DNA of 63,539 bases, from the NCBI RefSeq assembly GCF_000312385.1, contig NZ_HE997626.1:233253-296791 (forward strand). Direction: 5' to 3'. The stretch is from Tsukamurella sp. 1534. Lineage in GTDB: Bacteria; Actinomycetota; Actinomycetes; Mycobacteriales; Mycobacteriaceae. The position numbers and the translations under genes were made by a program. The notes below the pieces were generated by a model that worked only from the letters and a program-made list of their open reading frames with translations, was not told the origin of the DNA and did no database searches. Of this stretch, positions 8,753-17,362 are shown piece by piece; positions within the stretch are counted from its first letter, which is position 1; every line of letters begins with the position of its first letter.

Positions 8753-10447
8753 TCAGCGCTCCTTGGAGCGGATCCGGATGCCGCTGAGCGGAAGCGCGAC
8801 CTCACCGGACGGATCGGTGAAGAAGTCGTTGCCCTTGTCGTCGACCACGATGAACGCCGGGAAGTTCTCGACCTCGATCTTCCACACGGCCTCCATGCCG
8901 AGCTCGGGGTACTCGATCACTTCCTGCGACTTGATGCAGTCCAACGCCAGCCGCGCCGCGGGGCCGCCGATCGAGCCGAGGTAGAAGCCGCCGTAGGTGT
9001 CGCAGGCCGTGGTGACCTGCTTCGAGCGATTCCCCTTGGCCAGCATCACCATCGAGCCGCCCGCGGCCTGGAACTGGTCCACGTAGCTGTCCATGCGGCC
9101 TGCTGTGGTGGGGCCGAACGAGCCGGACGCCATGCCCTCGGGGGTCTTCGCGGGGCCGGCGTAGTACACCGGATGGTCCTTCAGGTACTGCGGCATCGGT
9201 GCGCCCGAATCCAGCAGGTCCTTGATCTTGGCGTGCGCGATGTCCCGGGCCACCACGAGCGGGCCGGTCAGCGACAGCCGCGTCTTCACCGGGTACTTCG
9301 ACAGCTCCGCGAGGATCTCGGGCATCGGCCGGTTCAGGTCGATCTCCACGACCGCGCCGCCCTCGATGTCCTCGGCCACACCGGCGTCCGGCATGTACTG
9401 CGCCGGGTCGGTCTCCAACTGCTCGAGGAACACCCCGTCGGCGGTGATCTTGCCCAGGGCCTGGCGGTCCGCGGAGCAGGACACCGCGATCGCGACGGGC
9501 AGCGAGGCGCCGTGCCGGGGCAGGCGCACCACGCGGACGTCGTGGCAGAAGTACTTGCCGCCGAACTGCGCACCGATCCCGAAGGACTGGGTCAGCTCGA
9601 AGACCTTCTCCTCCAGCTCTTTGTCCCGGAACCCGTGTGCCGCCATCGAACCCGACTCGGGCAGCTCGTCCAGGTAATGGGCGGAGGCGTACTTGGCGGT
9701 CTTGAGCGCGAACTCGGCCGAGGTGCCGCCGATGACGATCGCCAGGTGGTACGGCGGGCAGGCCGCCGTGCCGAGCGAACGGATCTTCTCGTCGAGGAAC
9801 TTCAGGATGCGATCGGGGTTGAGGATCGCCTTCGTCTCCTGGAACAGGAACGACTTGTTGGCCGAGCCGCCGCCCTTGGCCATGAACAGGAACTTGTACT
9901 CCGGCCCCTTCGGCCCCTGTTCGGTGGCGTAGATCTCCACCTGCGCGGGCAGGTTGGTGCCGGTGTTCTTCTCCTCGTACATCGTGATCGGCGCGTTCTG
10001 CGAGTACCGCAGGTTGAGCTTGGTGTACGCGTCGTACACGCCGCGGGAGATCCACTCGCCGTCCTCGACGCCGGTGAGCACGCCTTCGGCCTTCTTGCCC
10101 ATGACGATGGCGGTGCCCGTGTCCTGGCACATCGGGAGCACCCCGCCGGCGGAGATGTTGACGTTCTTGAGCAGGTCGAGCGCCACGAACCGGTCGTTGC
10201 CCGACGCCTCGGGGTCGTCGATGATCCTGCGCAGCTGCTTCAGGTGCGCGGGCCGCAGGTAGTGGCTGATGTCGTGCATCGCCTCCGCGGTCAGCTTCTG
10301 CAGCGCCTCCGGCTCCACCTTGAGGAACTTCTGCCCGTCCACGTCGAACGTGGACACGCCCTCGGTGGTGATCAGTCGGTACGGCGTCTGATCCGGGCCG
10401 ATGGGCAGCAGGTCTGAATAGATGAATTCGGGGCTGTTCGAAGTCAC
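8753..10447 (-). CDS. fumA: fumarate hydratase class I (iron-sulfur)
   Basis: A 564-residue [4Fe-4S]-dependent fumarase of the fused alpha-beta type, unrelated in sequence to class II. The N-terminal domain has the cluster-binding [13 protein letters not shown] and [12 protein letters not shown]; the C-terminal domain has [32 protein letters not shown]. Such enzymes are faster but oxygen- and superoxide-sensitive. The GTG start follows TACCCT (10454-10459) by 6 nt, so the mRNA is probably leaderless. Having both fumarase types this close together is unusual. Confidence 0.95.
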   Translation of the reverse strand: MTSNSPEFIYSDLLPIGPDQTPYRLITTEGVSTFDVDGQKFLKVEPEALQKLTAEAMHDISHYLRPAHLKQLRRIIDDPEASGNDRFVALDLLKNVNISAGGVLPMCQDTGTAIVMGKKAEGVLTGVEDGEWISRGVYDAYTKLNLRYSQNAPITMYEEKNTGTNLPAQVEIYATEQGPKGPEYKFLFMAKGGGSANKSFLFQETKAILNPDRILKFLDEKIRSLGTAACPPYHLAIVIGGTSAEFALKTAKYASAHYLDELPESGSMAAHGFRDKELEEKVFELTQSFGIGAQFGGKYFCHDVRVVRLPRHGASLPVAIAVSCSADRQALGKITADGVFLEQLETDPAQYMPDAGVAEDIEGGAVVEIDLNRPMPEILAELSKYPVKTRLSLTGPLVVARDIAHAKIKDLLDSGAPMPQYLKDHPVYYAGPAKTPEGMASGSFGPTTAGRMDSYVDQFQAAGGSMVMLAKGNRSKQVTTACDTYGGFYLGSIGGPAARLALDCIKSQEVIEYPELGMEAVWKIEVENFPAFIVVDDKGNDFFTDPSGEVALPLSGIRIRSKER

Positions 10448-10525
10448 GTATCGAGGGTATTCCCCGGCATATCGGCGGTCCTGGTTAGGTTGCCCTACCT
10501 GCGGGAACCGTGCCCGACGGTGCGC

Positions 10526-10969
10526 TCACCGCAGCGCCGCGACGGCGAGGCCGAGCGTCCCGGCGGCGCACAACCACATCCGGGTCAGATTCCACGCGCC
10601 CCACGTCCGGGCGAACTCCACCCACTCGACGGTGCCCGCGGCCAAGCGCTGATTGAGGGGCACGTTGACGGCCATCGTCAGCGCGAGGGCGGCGATCGCC
10701 GCGACCGCGCCCGCCACCCCCGCGACCGTCCGGACATCCACGCCACCCCCGATGACCAGCCGGATCAGGGCGATGAACGCCAGCAGCGCCCCCAGCAGGA
10801 AGACCGCGATGAAGGGCGGCCGCTCGACGGCGGCGTTCATCCTGCGCATCGCCTCGGCACCGTCGGGGGCGGCGCGCTGCGCCGTGATCACCGTGGCGTA
10901 CGCGAAGTAGAAGCCCGTCAGCACGGCGCTGAGCAGGGCCGCGGATCCGAGGAGGAGTCTCAGTGTCAT
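10526..10969 (-). CDS. DUF1772-type membrane protein
   Basis: A 147-residue protein with four predicted membrane helices (about 3-25, 52-75, 80-100, 125-146). The stretch LSAVLTGFYFAYATV, followed by FIAVFLLGALLAF and NVPLNQRL, is typical of the DUF1772/anthrone oxygenase-like family. No catalytic role can be assigned from sequence. It is divergent from an AraC regulator with 81 bp between the starts; that gap contains a direct-repeat operator candidate, so the regulator probably controls it. The ATG at 10969 gives the family length. Confidence 0.75.
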   Translation of the reverse strand: MTLRLLLGSAALLSAVLTGFYFAYATVITAQRAAPDGAEAMRRMNAAVERPPFIAVFLLGALLAFIALIRLVIGGGVDVRTVAGVAGAVAAIAALALTMAVNVPLNQRLAAGTVEWVEFARTWGAWNLTRMWLCAAGTLGLAVAALR

Positions 10970-10999
10970 GCCTCCAGCATGAGTGGCCGCGTTAGCGGA

Positions 11000-11030
11000 A
11001 TCCATACGCGGATGCGGTGTATCCATACGC
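11000..11030. promoter_or_regulatory. direct-repeat operator candidate for the AraC regulator
   Basis: ATCCATACGC occurs twice in the same orientation, at 11000-11009 and 11021-11030, exactly 21 bp apart (two helical turns). This is the geometry expected for two AraC-family monomers side by side. The second copy ends 8 bp before TAGCCT, the likely -10 of the regulator gene, so autoregulation as well as control of the DUF1772 gene is likely. Confidence 0.6.
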
Positions 11031-11050
11031 ATTCGTCTAGCCTGGAGGGC

Positions 11051-11989
11051 GTGGATCCGCTCTTCCGCATGGTCTCCGGGCTCCGCGCCCACGGACTGTT
11101 CTCGTTGCGCCTCTCGATGGCGCCTCCGTGGTCGGTGGACGTCGACGACGGTGCGCCGCTCACCGCGATCGCCGTCGACCGGGGCGCCGCCTGGATCGAC
11201 GCGGCGGGCGGCGAGCGGATCCGGCTCGACGCGGGCGCGGTCGCGCTGATCGCGCACGGGCCGCGGTACGTCGTCGCCGACGAACCCGGCCGCCCGCCGA
11301 CAGTCCGGATCGAACAGGGCGGCACCTGCGTACCGCTCACCGAGTCGATGCGGTCGACGACGCACCGCGGCCTGCTCACCTGGGGCAACCACGACGACGG
11401 CCCGGACCAATTGCTGGTGGGCACGTACGCGTCGGCGTCCCAGGTCGGCCGGCACCTCGTCGGGCAACTCCCGGAGTTCACGGTGCTGCCGCCCGGCGAG
11501 GTCGACGAGGCGCTACTCGGGCTTCTGCGCCGCGAACTGGAGGATCCGCGGCCCGGCCACAGCTTCGTCATCGACCGCCTGCTCGACGTCGTGGTCTGTT
11601 CCGCGATCCGCGCCGCGGCGCGCACGACCGGCCGCGGCTGGCTGTCGGGCACCGTCGACGAGACGGTGGCCGGCGCCCTGGACCTCATCCACGAGTCGCC
11701 CGAGGCACCGTGGACGGTGGCCTCGCTCGCCGCCGCGCTGCACGTGTCCCGGGCGACCCTGGCGGCCCGGTTCCGGGAGGCGGTGGGCGATCCACCGGGC
11801 GGCTACCTCACGCGGTGGCGCCTCACCCTGGCGGCCGACGCGCTCACCTCGTCCGACGACGGGCTCGACGCCGTCGCCCGGCGCGTGGGCTACGGATCGG
11901 CGTTCGCGCTGAGCGCCGCGTTCAAGCGCCACCACGGGATGAGTCCGTCGCAGTACCGGCGCCGGGAGACGACGGCCGCCGTCAGATGA
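11051..11989 (+). CDS. AraC-family transcriptional regulator with cupin-type sensor domain
   Basis: A 312-residue protein. The N-terminal ~170 residues look like the cupin_6 sensor domain found in many actinobacterial AraC proteins (DPLFRMVSGLRAHGLFSLRLS). Residues about 215-305 hold the double helix-turn-helix: WTVASLAAALHVSRATLAARFREAVG and DAVARRVGYGSAFALSAAFKRHHGMSPSQYR. The inducer is unknown. GTG start at 11051; TAGCCT (11038-11043) lies 7 nt upstream, with GGAGGG in between, so it may be leaderless or weakly led. Divergent from the DUF1772 gene. Confidence 0.88.
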   Translation: MDPLFRMVSGLRAHGLFSLRLSMAPPWSVDVDDGAPLTAIAVDRGAAWIDAAGGERIRLDAGAVALIAHGPRYVVADEPGRPPTVRIEQGGTCVPLTESMRSTTHRGLLTWGNHDDGPDQLLVGTYASASQVGRHLVGQLPEFTVLPPGEVDEALLGLLRRELEDPRPGHSFVIDRLLDVVVCSAIRAAARTTGRGWLSGTVDETVAGALDLIHESPEAPWTVASLAAALHVSRATLAARFREAVGDPPGGYLTRWRLTLAADALTSSDDGLDAVARRVGYGSAFALSAAFKRHHGMSPSQYRRRETTAAVR

Positions 11990-13307
11990 AACCGAACAGC
12001 GGCGGGAAGGCGAGCGCCACCACGGCCGCCCAGGCCGCGAACGCGGGCAGCGACGCCGTCTGCCACTCCTCCACGTCGCCGAACCTCCGTGTCCCACGGC
12101 AGAATCCGAGCCCGAGCCAGGCGGAGCGGACGAGCACCACCACGAGCAGTAGGTTCAGCCCGAGCACGGCGACCTTGTTCGGCGACGTGCCGAACTCGGC
12201 GATCCGGGTGACCATCGCGACCAGGACCACCGCGTCCACGACCACGGCGGCCACCACCAGGGCCACCTGCAGCCGGTCGAACACGTCGGGCCGGCGACGG
12301 GGATCGCGGGCCGAGACCGCGTACAGCAGTAGTCCGACGACGAGCACGAGGACCACCGTCATCAGCACCAGCAGGTCGCGGTCGGCACCCACCAGCCCGG
12401 GCCGGGAAGCGAACGCCCCGAGCACCACGACCAGCATGAGCAGCGTGACCGGGGTGAAGATGCGGGTGAGCACGGGCGCGATGTTCTCGATCACCTCCTG
12501 CTTCGCCTCCACGAGCCAGGCCGCCACGAGCACGGCGCCCGCCGCGCACGCGGGCACGATCCACTCCCCCACCGCGACCTCGGCGTCGATGCCGACGGCG
12601 GACAGCGCCCCCACGGCGAGGCCTGTGACGGCGCCCCCGCCCAGGGCTATGAGCACGAAGTAGATGACGAACTCGCCGGTGAACCGCACGAAGTCCATCC
12701 GCCGAGGCGCCGAGCGCCACTCCCCGCCCGTGTACGCGACGGCGACGCCGCACCACAGCACCGCGGGAACCGCCATGGCCGTGAGGATCTCGGTGTCGCC
12801 GCCGGCACGGAACGGGTACAGCGCGAGCACGGCGGCGAGGACCGCGAAGACACCCGCGAGCGCCGCGACGGTGCGCCGCGACAGTTCCCGCTTCCACGCG
12901 AAGTAGCCGGCCAGGAACGGTGCGACGGCGAACCCGAGGAACCGGGGTGCCGCGTCGCCGAGCAGGTGGACCGAGGCCACCGTCGACAGCGCGGCGGCGA
13001 CGCCGAGCGCCAGCACCACGGCGAGCTCGTGCCGCCGGCCGGCCTCCTCGACGGGGCCGCCGAGAACCAGCTGCTTCCACAGCCGGTCGGAGTGTTCGCG
13101 GGCGAACTCGTGCGCGATCGCATCGGTCGAGCCCATCCGCTTCACGGCGACGAGGAACGACTCGTCGGCGTCGAGGCCGCGCTCCTCCAGGTCCTGCATC
13201 GATTCCCGCAGATGCGATTCGAGCTCGTCCACCTCGTCGGCGCGCATCCGGCGGCGGCCCTCCAGGTACCCGCGCCACTGCTGGACCTGGGCGTCCACGC
13301 CGCTCAC
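11982..13307 (-). CDS. multi-pass membrane protein with N-terminal permease-prefix-like domain
   Basis: A 441-residue protein. Residues 1-70 form a soluble helical domain (VDELESHLRESMQDLEERGLDADESFLVAVKRMGS) like the permease-prefix/HAAS domains encoded behind PadR genes. The remainder contains about ten membrane helices. Its GTG start overlaps the TGA of the padR-type gene by the GTGA arrangement, which is typical of this two-gene unit where PadR represses its own operon. The final 8 bases overlap the convergent AraC gene. Substrate or role unknown. Confidence 0.75.
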   Translation of the reverse strand: MSGVDAQVQQWRGYLEGRRRMRADEVDELESHLRESMQDLEERGLDADESFLVAVKRMGSTDAIAHEFAREHSDRLWKQLVLGGPVEEAGRRHELAVVLALGVAAALSTVASVHLLGDAAPRFLGFAVAPFLAGYFAWKRELSRRTVAALAGVFAVLAAVLALYPFRAGGDTEILTAMAVPAVLWCGVAVAYTGGEWRSAPRRMDFVRFTGEFVIYFVLIALGGGAVTGLAVGALSAVGIDAEVAVGEWIVPACAAGAVLVAAWLVEAKQEVIENIAPVLTRIFTPVTLLMLVVVLGAFASRPGLVGADRDLLVLMTVVLVLVVGLLLYAVSARDPRRRPDVFDRLQVALVVAAVVVDAVVLVAMVTRIAEFGTSPNKVAVLGLNLLLVVVLVRSAWLGLGFCRGTRRFGDVEEWQTASLPAFAAWAAVVALAFPPLFGFI

Positions 13308-13657
13308 GCGAGACCCTTCCGGGGCTCGGCGATCTCCAGCCAGATCTCGTCGAGGGCCTCGCTCACCGCGCGCCACTGGCTGCGCCGCTCCGCCAGCGCC
13401 GCGCGGCCGGTGGCGGTGATCGCGTAGTGCTTGCGGCGGCGCCCGGTGTCCGCGGTCTCCCACCGGTGCGTGACGTGGCCGAGCCGCTCCAGCCGGTGCA
13501 GCAGCGGGTAGAGCATCCCGTCGGACCACTCCAGCTTCCCGCCGGACAGCTCACGCACCCGCGTGAGGATCGCGTAGCCGTAGGTCTCGCCCTCGCAGAG
13601 GATGGCGAGGACCATCGGCGTCGCGGAGGCCGCGACCAGGTCCTTGTCGATGTGCAC
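13304..13657 (-). CDS. PadR-family transcriptional repressor
   Basis: A 117-residue winged-helix protein covering the complete PadR domain: VLAILCEGETYGYAILTRV (helices 1-2), LEWSDGMLYPLLHRLERLG (recognition helix) and the wing RRRKHYAITATGRAAL, with a short C-terminal dimerisation helix. GGAGG lies upstream of the ATG. It is the first gene of a two-gene operon with the membrane protein at 11982. A large inverted repeat (13668-13718) directly upstream is the likely operator. Confidence 0.93.
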   Translation of the reverse strand: MHIDKDLVAASATPMVLAILCEGETYGYAILTRVRELSGGKLEWSDGMLYPLLHRLERLGHVTHRWETADTGRRRKHYAITATGRAALAERRSQWRAVSEALDEIWLEIAEPRKGLA

Positions 13658-13667
13658 GCGTCGTCCT

Positions 13668-13718
13668 CCATACCTAGAACCGCTTGGTATCAGTTGTACC
13701 TTGTGGTTCTAGGTATGG
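13668..13718. promoter_or_regulatory. PadR operator candidate: perfect 14-bp inverted repeat
   Basis: Arms CCATACCTAGAACC (13668-13681) and its exact reverse complement (13705-13718) are separated by 23 bp that contain a smaller inverted repeat GGTA/TACC (13686-13689, 13697-13700). It lies 11 bp upstream of the padR-type start, where the promoter must be. The convergent gene on the other side ends at 13731, so only the PadR operon can be the target. Confidence 0.65.
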
Positions 13719-13730
13719 CAACGGGCCCGG

Positions 13731-14222
13731 TCAGGCGGGGCTCAGCACCCCCACCGGGAAGACCCGCGGCGAGTGCGCCGCGTACACGAGCATCCCCGGG
13801 TAGACCTCGGCGAACCGGCGCCGACAGTCCTCGACCTCGGCGGGGTCGCGGACCTCGCGGAACAACACGGGCCAGGACCGGCCGTCCACCTCGACGGTCG
13901 CCTCCCCCGCGGCGCGGAGATTGCGGAACCAGTTCGGCGTCCGTGGAGCGCCGGCGTTCCCGCCGATCACGACGACGTCGGGACCGCGGAACACCGCCAT
14001 GAGCGAGACGGTGCGCGGCTCACCCGACGTGCGGCCGCGCACCGTCAGGCGCAGTACCGGTGCGGAGAGCCAGAACCGGGTGATCAGCACGGCCGCAGGA
14101 CTGTCCGGATGACGGGAGTGCACGCGGGTCGCGGCACGCGCCACCGGGCCCAGGCGGGTGGTGGCGAAGGAGTTCGCGCGGGCCCGCAGGGTGGTCCATC
14201 GATCGACCGTTCCGAGTGTCAT
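13731..14222 (-). CDS. nitroreductase-family deazaflavin-dependent oxidoreductase (Ddn-like)
   Basis: A 163-residue split beta-barrel protein of the DUF385/Ddn family, which uses F420H2 or FMN to reduce quinones and nitro compounds. The core LRLTVRGRTSGEPRTVSLMAVFRGPDVVVIGGNAG and the NWFRNLRAAGEATVEVDGR segment, which lies along the cofactor, are clear. The N-terminal 40 residues are basic and amphipathic, as in membrane-associated Ddn. TAGCGT (14229-14234) lies 6 nt before the ATG, suggesting a leaderless mRNA. Confidence 0.85.
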   Translation of the reverse strand: MTLGTVDRWTTLRARANSFATTRLGPVARAATRVHSRHPDSPAAVLITRFWLSAPVLRLTVRGRTSGEPRTVSLMAVFRGPDVVVIGGNAGAPRTPNWFRNLRAAGEATVEVDGRSWPVLFREVRDPAEVEDCRRRFAEVYPGMLVYAAHSPRVFPVGVLSPA

Positions 14223-14291
14223 ACCGGAACGCTAGCCACCGTGCGCCGCGAGAACATCCACCCCAGGGCGGAATTCCGGCGCCGGCCGCCG

Positions 14292-14786
14292 TCAGAGCGC
14301 GCGACGGAAGGCCACCCGGTCCTGCCCCGGGCCGTCGTAATCGGTGTGCACGGGCACACCGTCGATCTCGCGGTCGCCCGGCTCGGCCTCGAACCCCATC
14401 GCCCGGTGGAACGCGATGGAGCCCCGGTTCTGCGGCGACGTGACGGCGCGGACCGTCGTGCGCCCGGCGGCCGCGGCGCGCTCGAAGAACGCGGTGTACA
14501 GGCGGCGCGCGGCGCCCCGCCCGCGCAGCGCCGGATCGACCCCGACGAAGTGGATGTACGCCTCGTCCGGCCTGTCCGCGGAATCGAATCCCACGAGGAA
14601 CGCCCGGACGCCGGACTCGTCCTCGAGCACCAGGCTGGTGCGCGCGAAGTGTTGCAGGAACAACCGCGGCAGCAGCAGCGACAGTTCGCGGGACTCCTCG
14701 GGGCTACGGGAATCGCCCCACCATCTCTGGACACCGCCCACCATCGCGGCGTGGTCCTCGGTCCTGGCCTCACGGAGCTGCGGCAT
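14292..14786 (-). CDS. GNAT-family N-acetyltransferase
   Basis: A 164-residue acetyltransferase. The acetyl-CoA loop is VDPALRGRGAARRLYTAFF (about 87-105), preceded by the beta strand SLVLEDESGVRAFLVGFDS and followed by AVTSPQNRGSIAFHRAMGFE, the classical motif B with the Asn/His/Phe pattern. The substrate cannot be inferred. The ATG is preceded by GGGAGAGGGG. It lies downstream of phoH on the same strand, but a strong hairpin separates them. Confidence 0.9.
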   Translation of the reverse strand: MPQLREARTEDHAAMVGGVQRWWGDSRSPEESRELSLLLPRLFLQHFARTSLVLEDESGVRAFLVGFDSADRPDEAYIHFVGVDPALRGRGAARRLYTAFFERAAAAGRTTVRAVTSPQNRGSIAFHRAMGFEAEPGDREIDGVPVHTDYDGPGQDRVAFRRAL

Positions 14787-14800
14787 GTCCCCTCTCCCGG

Positions 14801-14840
14801 GTTCGACGGTGCCGGACCGGGCGGCCCGGCACCGTCGAAC
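14801..14840 (-). terminator. terminator downstream of phoH
   Basis: Perfect 15-bp arms (14801-14815 and 14826-14840) with a 10-nt loop lie just after the phoH stop. Each arm contains one copy of the iterated 9-mer (CGACGGTGC at 14804-14812; GCACCGTCG at 14829-14837), giving an inverted pair like uptake-sequence terminators in Neisseria and Haemophilus. Confidence 0.8.
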
Positions 14841-14849
14841 CTACGAGAC

Positions 14850-16196
14850 TCAGGCGCCCGGGGCGAACTCCTCCAGCATCTCGGTTACCAGCGCCGCGAT
14901 CGGGGACCGCTCCGAGCGGGTGAGCGTGACATGCGCGAAAAGCGGGTGGCCCTTGAGCTTCTCGATGACGGCGGACACGCCGTCGTGCCGGCCGACCCGC
15001 AGGTTGTCGCGCTGCGCCACGTCGTGGGTGAGCACCACCCGCGAGCCCGAGCCCAGGCGCGACAGCACCGTGAGGAGCACGTTGCGCTCGAGGGACTGCG
15101 CCTCGTCGACGATGACGAAGGAGTCGTGCAGCGACCGGCCGCGGATGTGGGTGAGCGGCAGGACCTCGAGCATGCCCCGCGACATCACCTCGTCCATCAC
15201 CTCGGGAGAGGCCAGCCCGTCGAGGGTGTCGAACACCGCCTGCGCCCAGGGGCCCATCTTCTCGTTCTCGGTGCCGGGCAGGTAACCCAACTCCTGCCCG
15301 CCCACCGCGTACAGGGGCCGGAACACGACCACCTTGCGCTGGGTCCGCTTCTCCAGCACCGCCTCCAGGCCCGCGCACAGCGCGAGCGCCGACTTGCCGG
15401 TGCCGGCCTTGCCGCCCAGCGAGACGATGCCCACCGACTCGTCCAGCAGCAGGTCCAGCGCGACGCGCTGTTCGGCGCTGCGGCCGTGCAGCCCGAAGGC
15501 CTCGCGGTCGCCGCGCACCAGCTGCACCTGCTTGTCCGCGGTCACCCGGCCGAGGGCGCTCGACGTGCCGCCGAGCATTCGGACGCCGGTGTGGCACGGC
15601 AGGTCGCGGGCCTCGTCGATGTCGACGACGCCGTCGGCGAACAGCGAGTCGATGGCCGCGGGCGCCACCTCGAGCTCCTCCATGCCGGTGAAGCCGGAGG
15701 TCACCACGTCCTGGGCGCGGTACTCGTCCGCGGGCAGGCCCACCGCGCCGGCCTTGACGCGCAACGGGATGTCCTTGGAGACGAGCACCACGTTCCGGCC
15801 CTCCGCGCGCAGGTTGAGCGCGCAGGCCAGGATGCGGGAGTCGTTGGTCTCGGTGCGGAAGCCGACCGGCAGCACCATCGGGTCGACGTGATTGAGCTCC
15901 ACCTGCACCGTGCCGCCGCCCGAGGTGGCGATCGGCTGGTCCAGACGCCCGTACTCGAGCCGCATGTCGTCGAGCAGACGCAGCGCTTCCCGGGCGAACC
16001 ACCCCAGTTCGGCGTGATGCCGCTTCCCCTCCAGCTCGCTGATCACCACGAGCGGGAGCACGACGTGGTGCTCGGCGAACCGCGTGGTGGCCCAGGGATC
16101 GGAGAGGAGGACGGAGGTGTCGAGGACGTACGTCCGGGGGACGTCCGGGGTGGAACTCGTCGGCCCGCCGACGGTGGAGATCCGAGTCGTGGTCAC
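14850..16196 (-). CDS. phoH2: PIN domain-PhoH ATPase fusion
   Basis: A 448-residue fusion. Residues 20-150 are a PIN ribonuclease domain with acidic residues D25 (YVLDTSVL), E56 (SELEG), D119 and D142. Residues about 235-448 are a PhoH helicase/ATPase with Walker [10 protein letters not shown] (261-269) and Walker [12 protein letters not shown]. tuberculosis PhoH2 of this architecture is an ATP-dependent RNA helicase-RNase linked to a toxin-antitoxin system. The GTG at 16196 is chosen because AGGAG lies 7 nt upstream; a GTG at 16226 is possible. No antitoxin gene was recognised in the 200-nt leader. Confidence 0.92.
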   Translation of the reverse strand: MTTTRISTVGGPTSSTPDVPRTYVLDTSVLLSDPWATTRFAEHHVVLPLVVISELEGKRHHAELGWFAREALRLLDDMRLEYGRLDQPIATSGGGTVQVELNHVDPMVLPVGFRTETNDSRILACALNLRAEGRNVVLVSKDIPLRVKAGAVGLPADEYRAQDVVTSGFTGMEELEVAPAAIDSLFADGVVDIDEARDLPCHTGVRMLGGTSSALGRVTADKQVQLVRGDREAFGLHGRSAEQRVALDLLLDESVGIVSLGGKAGTGKSALALCAGLEAVLEKRTQRKVVVFRPLYAVGGQELGYLPGTENEKMGPWAQAVFDTLDGLASPEVMDEVMSRGMLEVLPLTHIRGRSLHDSFVIVDEAQSLERNVLLTVLSRLGSGSRVVLTHDVAQRDNLRVGRHDGVSAVIEKLKGHPLFAHVTLTRSERSPIAALVTEMLEEFAPGA

Positions 16197-16400
16197 GGTG
16201 ACGCTCCTAGCCTGCGCGGCGCCCACGCAGGGCTGTTGCTCCGGCCAGGGGTCCCAAACGCCGAGTTCGCGTGCGTAGCTACACGTCGTCGACGAGGACC
16301 GGGGCCGGCCCTCTCGCTGTCACTGGTCCGCCAGTCACGTCGGTTGGAACCTCCCGGGACGAAATGCTTCCCCGCAATCCGTCACCGCCAAACTAACGCC

Positions 16401-16438
16401 GAACGCGCCGCGCGGCCCGGAGGCTGCGCGGCGCGTTC
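16401..16438 (-). terminator. terminator downstream of the desaturase gene
   Basis: Perfect 13-bp GC-rich arms at 16401-16413 and 16426-16438 with a 12-nt loop lie 23 nt after the desaturase stop and before the phoH leader, isolating the two genes. No T run follows. Confidence 0.75.
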
Positions 16439-16461
16439 GTGAACAGTTCGTTACGCCTGAA

Positions 16462-17289
16462 CTACAGGGTGAGACCCCAGCGGGCGAGCAGGGTGTTCAG
16501 CACCTCGCGGTCGCGCTCGGGCGTGGCGATCTCGGCCTCGAGGACGACGCGACGGGCCTCGTCGAGCCCCTCGGCGGTCTCCGCACCGATGGCCGACGCG
16601 GCGCGCGCCTGCTCCACCAGGGCCTCCTTGGTGTAGCCCTCGTTGACGTCCAGCGCCACGTCGAGCAGCTTGCCCCAGTACTGCAGCTGCACGCGGTCGT
16701 CGTTGGCGACCTTGCGCAGGGTGGTGACCAGGCCGGCGGGCGTGCCCTCGGACTTCTCGGCGAAATCGGCGAGCCGGTCGAAGTAGTCTGCCGACAGTGC
16801 CTCGTGCGCCATCACCATGGCGATCTGCTGCGCGACCTGGATCTCCTCGCGGGTGCCCTCGTACTGGCGGTAGCCGCGGGTGACCGCCTCCAGGCGCCAG
16901 GCCTCCAGCTGCTCGACGTCGAAGGTGCGGCTGACCACGACGTGGTCCCGCAGCGCGATGGCGTGGCGGTTCTCCTCCGCCGTCCAGTGGCCGACGAACT
17001 TGCCCCAGTCCGACTCGATGAGGTGGTGCTGCGCCAGCAGGCGGTGGTACGAGGGCAGGTGGTCCTTGGTCAGCAGGCCGAGGACCAGGCCGTTGCTCAC
17101 CACCGGGTGGACCTTGACGTCCTCCGGGGTGAAGTCCTCGCCGCCGAGGAACGCGTAGTTGCGCCCGTCGTCCCACGGGACGTAGTCGTGCGGCTGCCAC
17201 GCGTCGCCCGCGTCGACGTACTCTGCGCGGATGTCCGGCAGCGCCTTGTCGATGGCGAGAGTCAGGTCCTCGGAAGTGCTGGAAGTCAC
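16462..17289 (-). CDS. desA2: acyl-ACP desaturase (DesA2-like)
   Basis: A 275-residue helical-bundle protein of the acyl-ACP desaturase (FA_desaturase_2) family, which inserts double bonds into ACP-bound fatty acids. The first ligand motif EENRH is at 105-109, within WTAEENRHAIALRDH. The second EExxH expected about 90 residues later is not visible (region MAHEALSADYF), as also noted for mycobacterial DesA2, so a normal di-iron site is doubtful. The GTG start has TAGAGT 6 nt upstream, suggesting a leaderless mRNA. glyA lies upstream on the same strand. Confidence 0.9.
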   Translation of the reverse strand: MTSSTSEDLTLAIDKALPDIRAEYVDAGDAWQPHDYVPWDDGRNYAFLGGEDFTPEDVKVHPVVSNGLVLGLLTKDHLPSYHRLLAQHHLIESDWGKFVGHWTAEENRHAIALRDHVVVSRTFDVEQLEAWRLEAVTRGYRQYEGTREEIQVAQQIAMVMAHEALSADYFDRLADFAEKSEGTPAGLVTTLRKVANDDRVQLQYWGKLLDVALDVNEGYTKEALVEQARAASAIGAETAEGLDEARRVVLEAEIATPERDREVLNTLLARWGLTL

Positions 17290-17362
17290 CGGGACACTCT
17301 AAAGCAGGCGCTGCCCGGCCTTCAAATCCCTGGTCGGGGCATTGCCCACCGCAAACCCCGGT

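Noticed and set aside
16227-16400. Possible PhoH-associated antitoxin ORF in the phoH leader
   Set aside because: Known partners are encoded just upstream of mycobacterial phoH2, but no frame here has a convincing start, ribosome binding site and length.
13773-16442. 889-codon plus-strand frame
   Set aside because: Antisense to three supported genes, including phoH and a GNAT gene; Arg/His/Gly-rich shadow translation.
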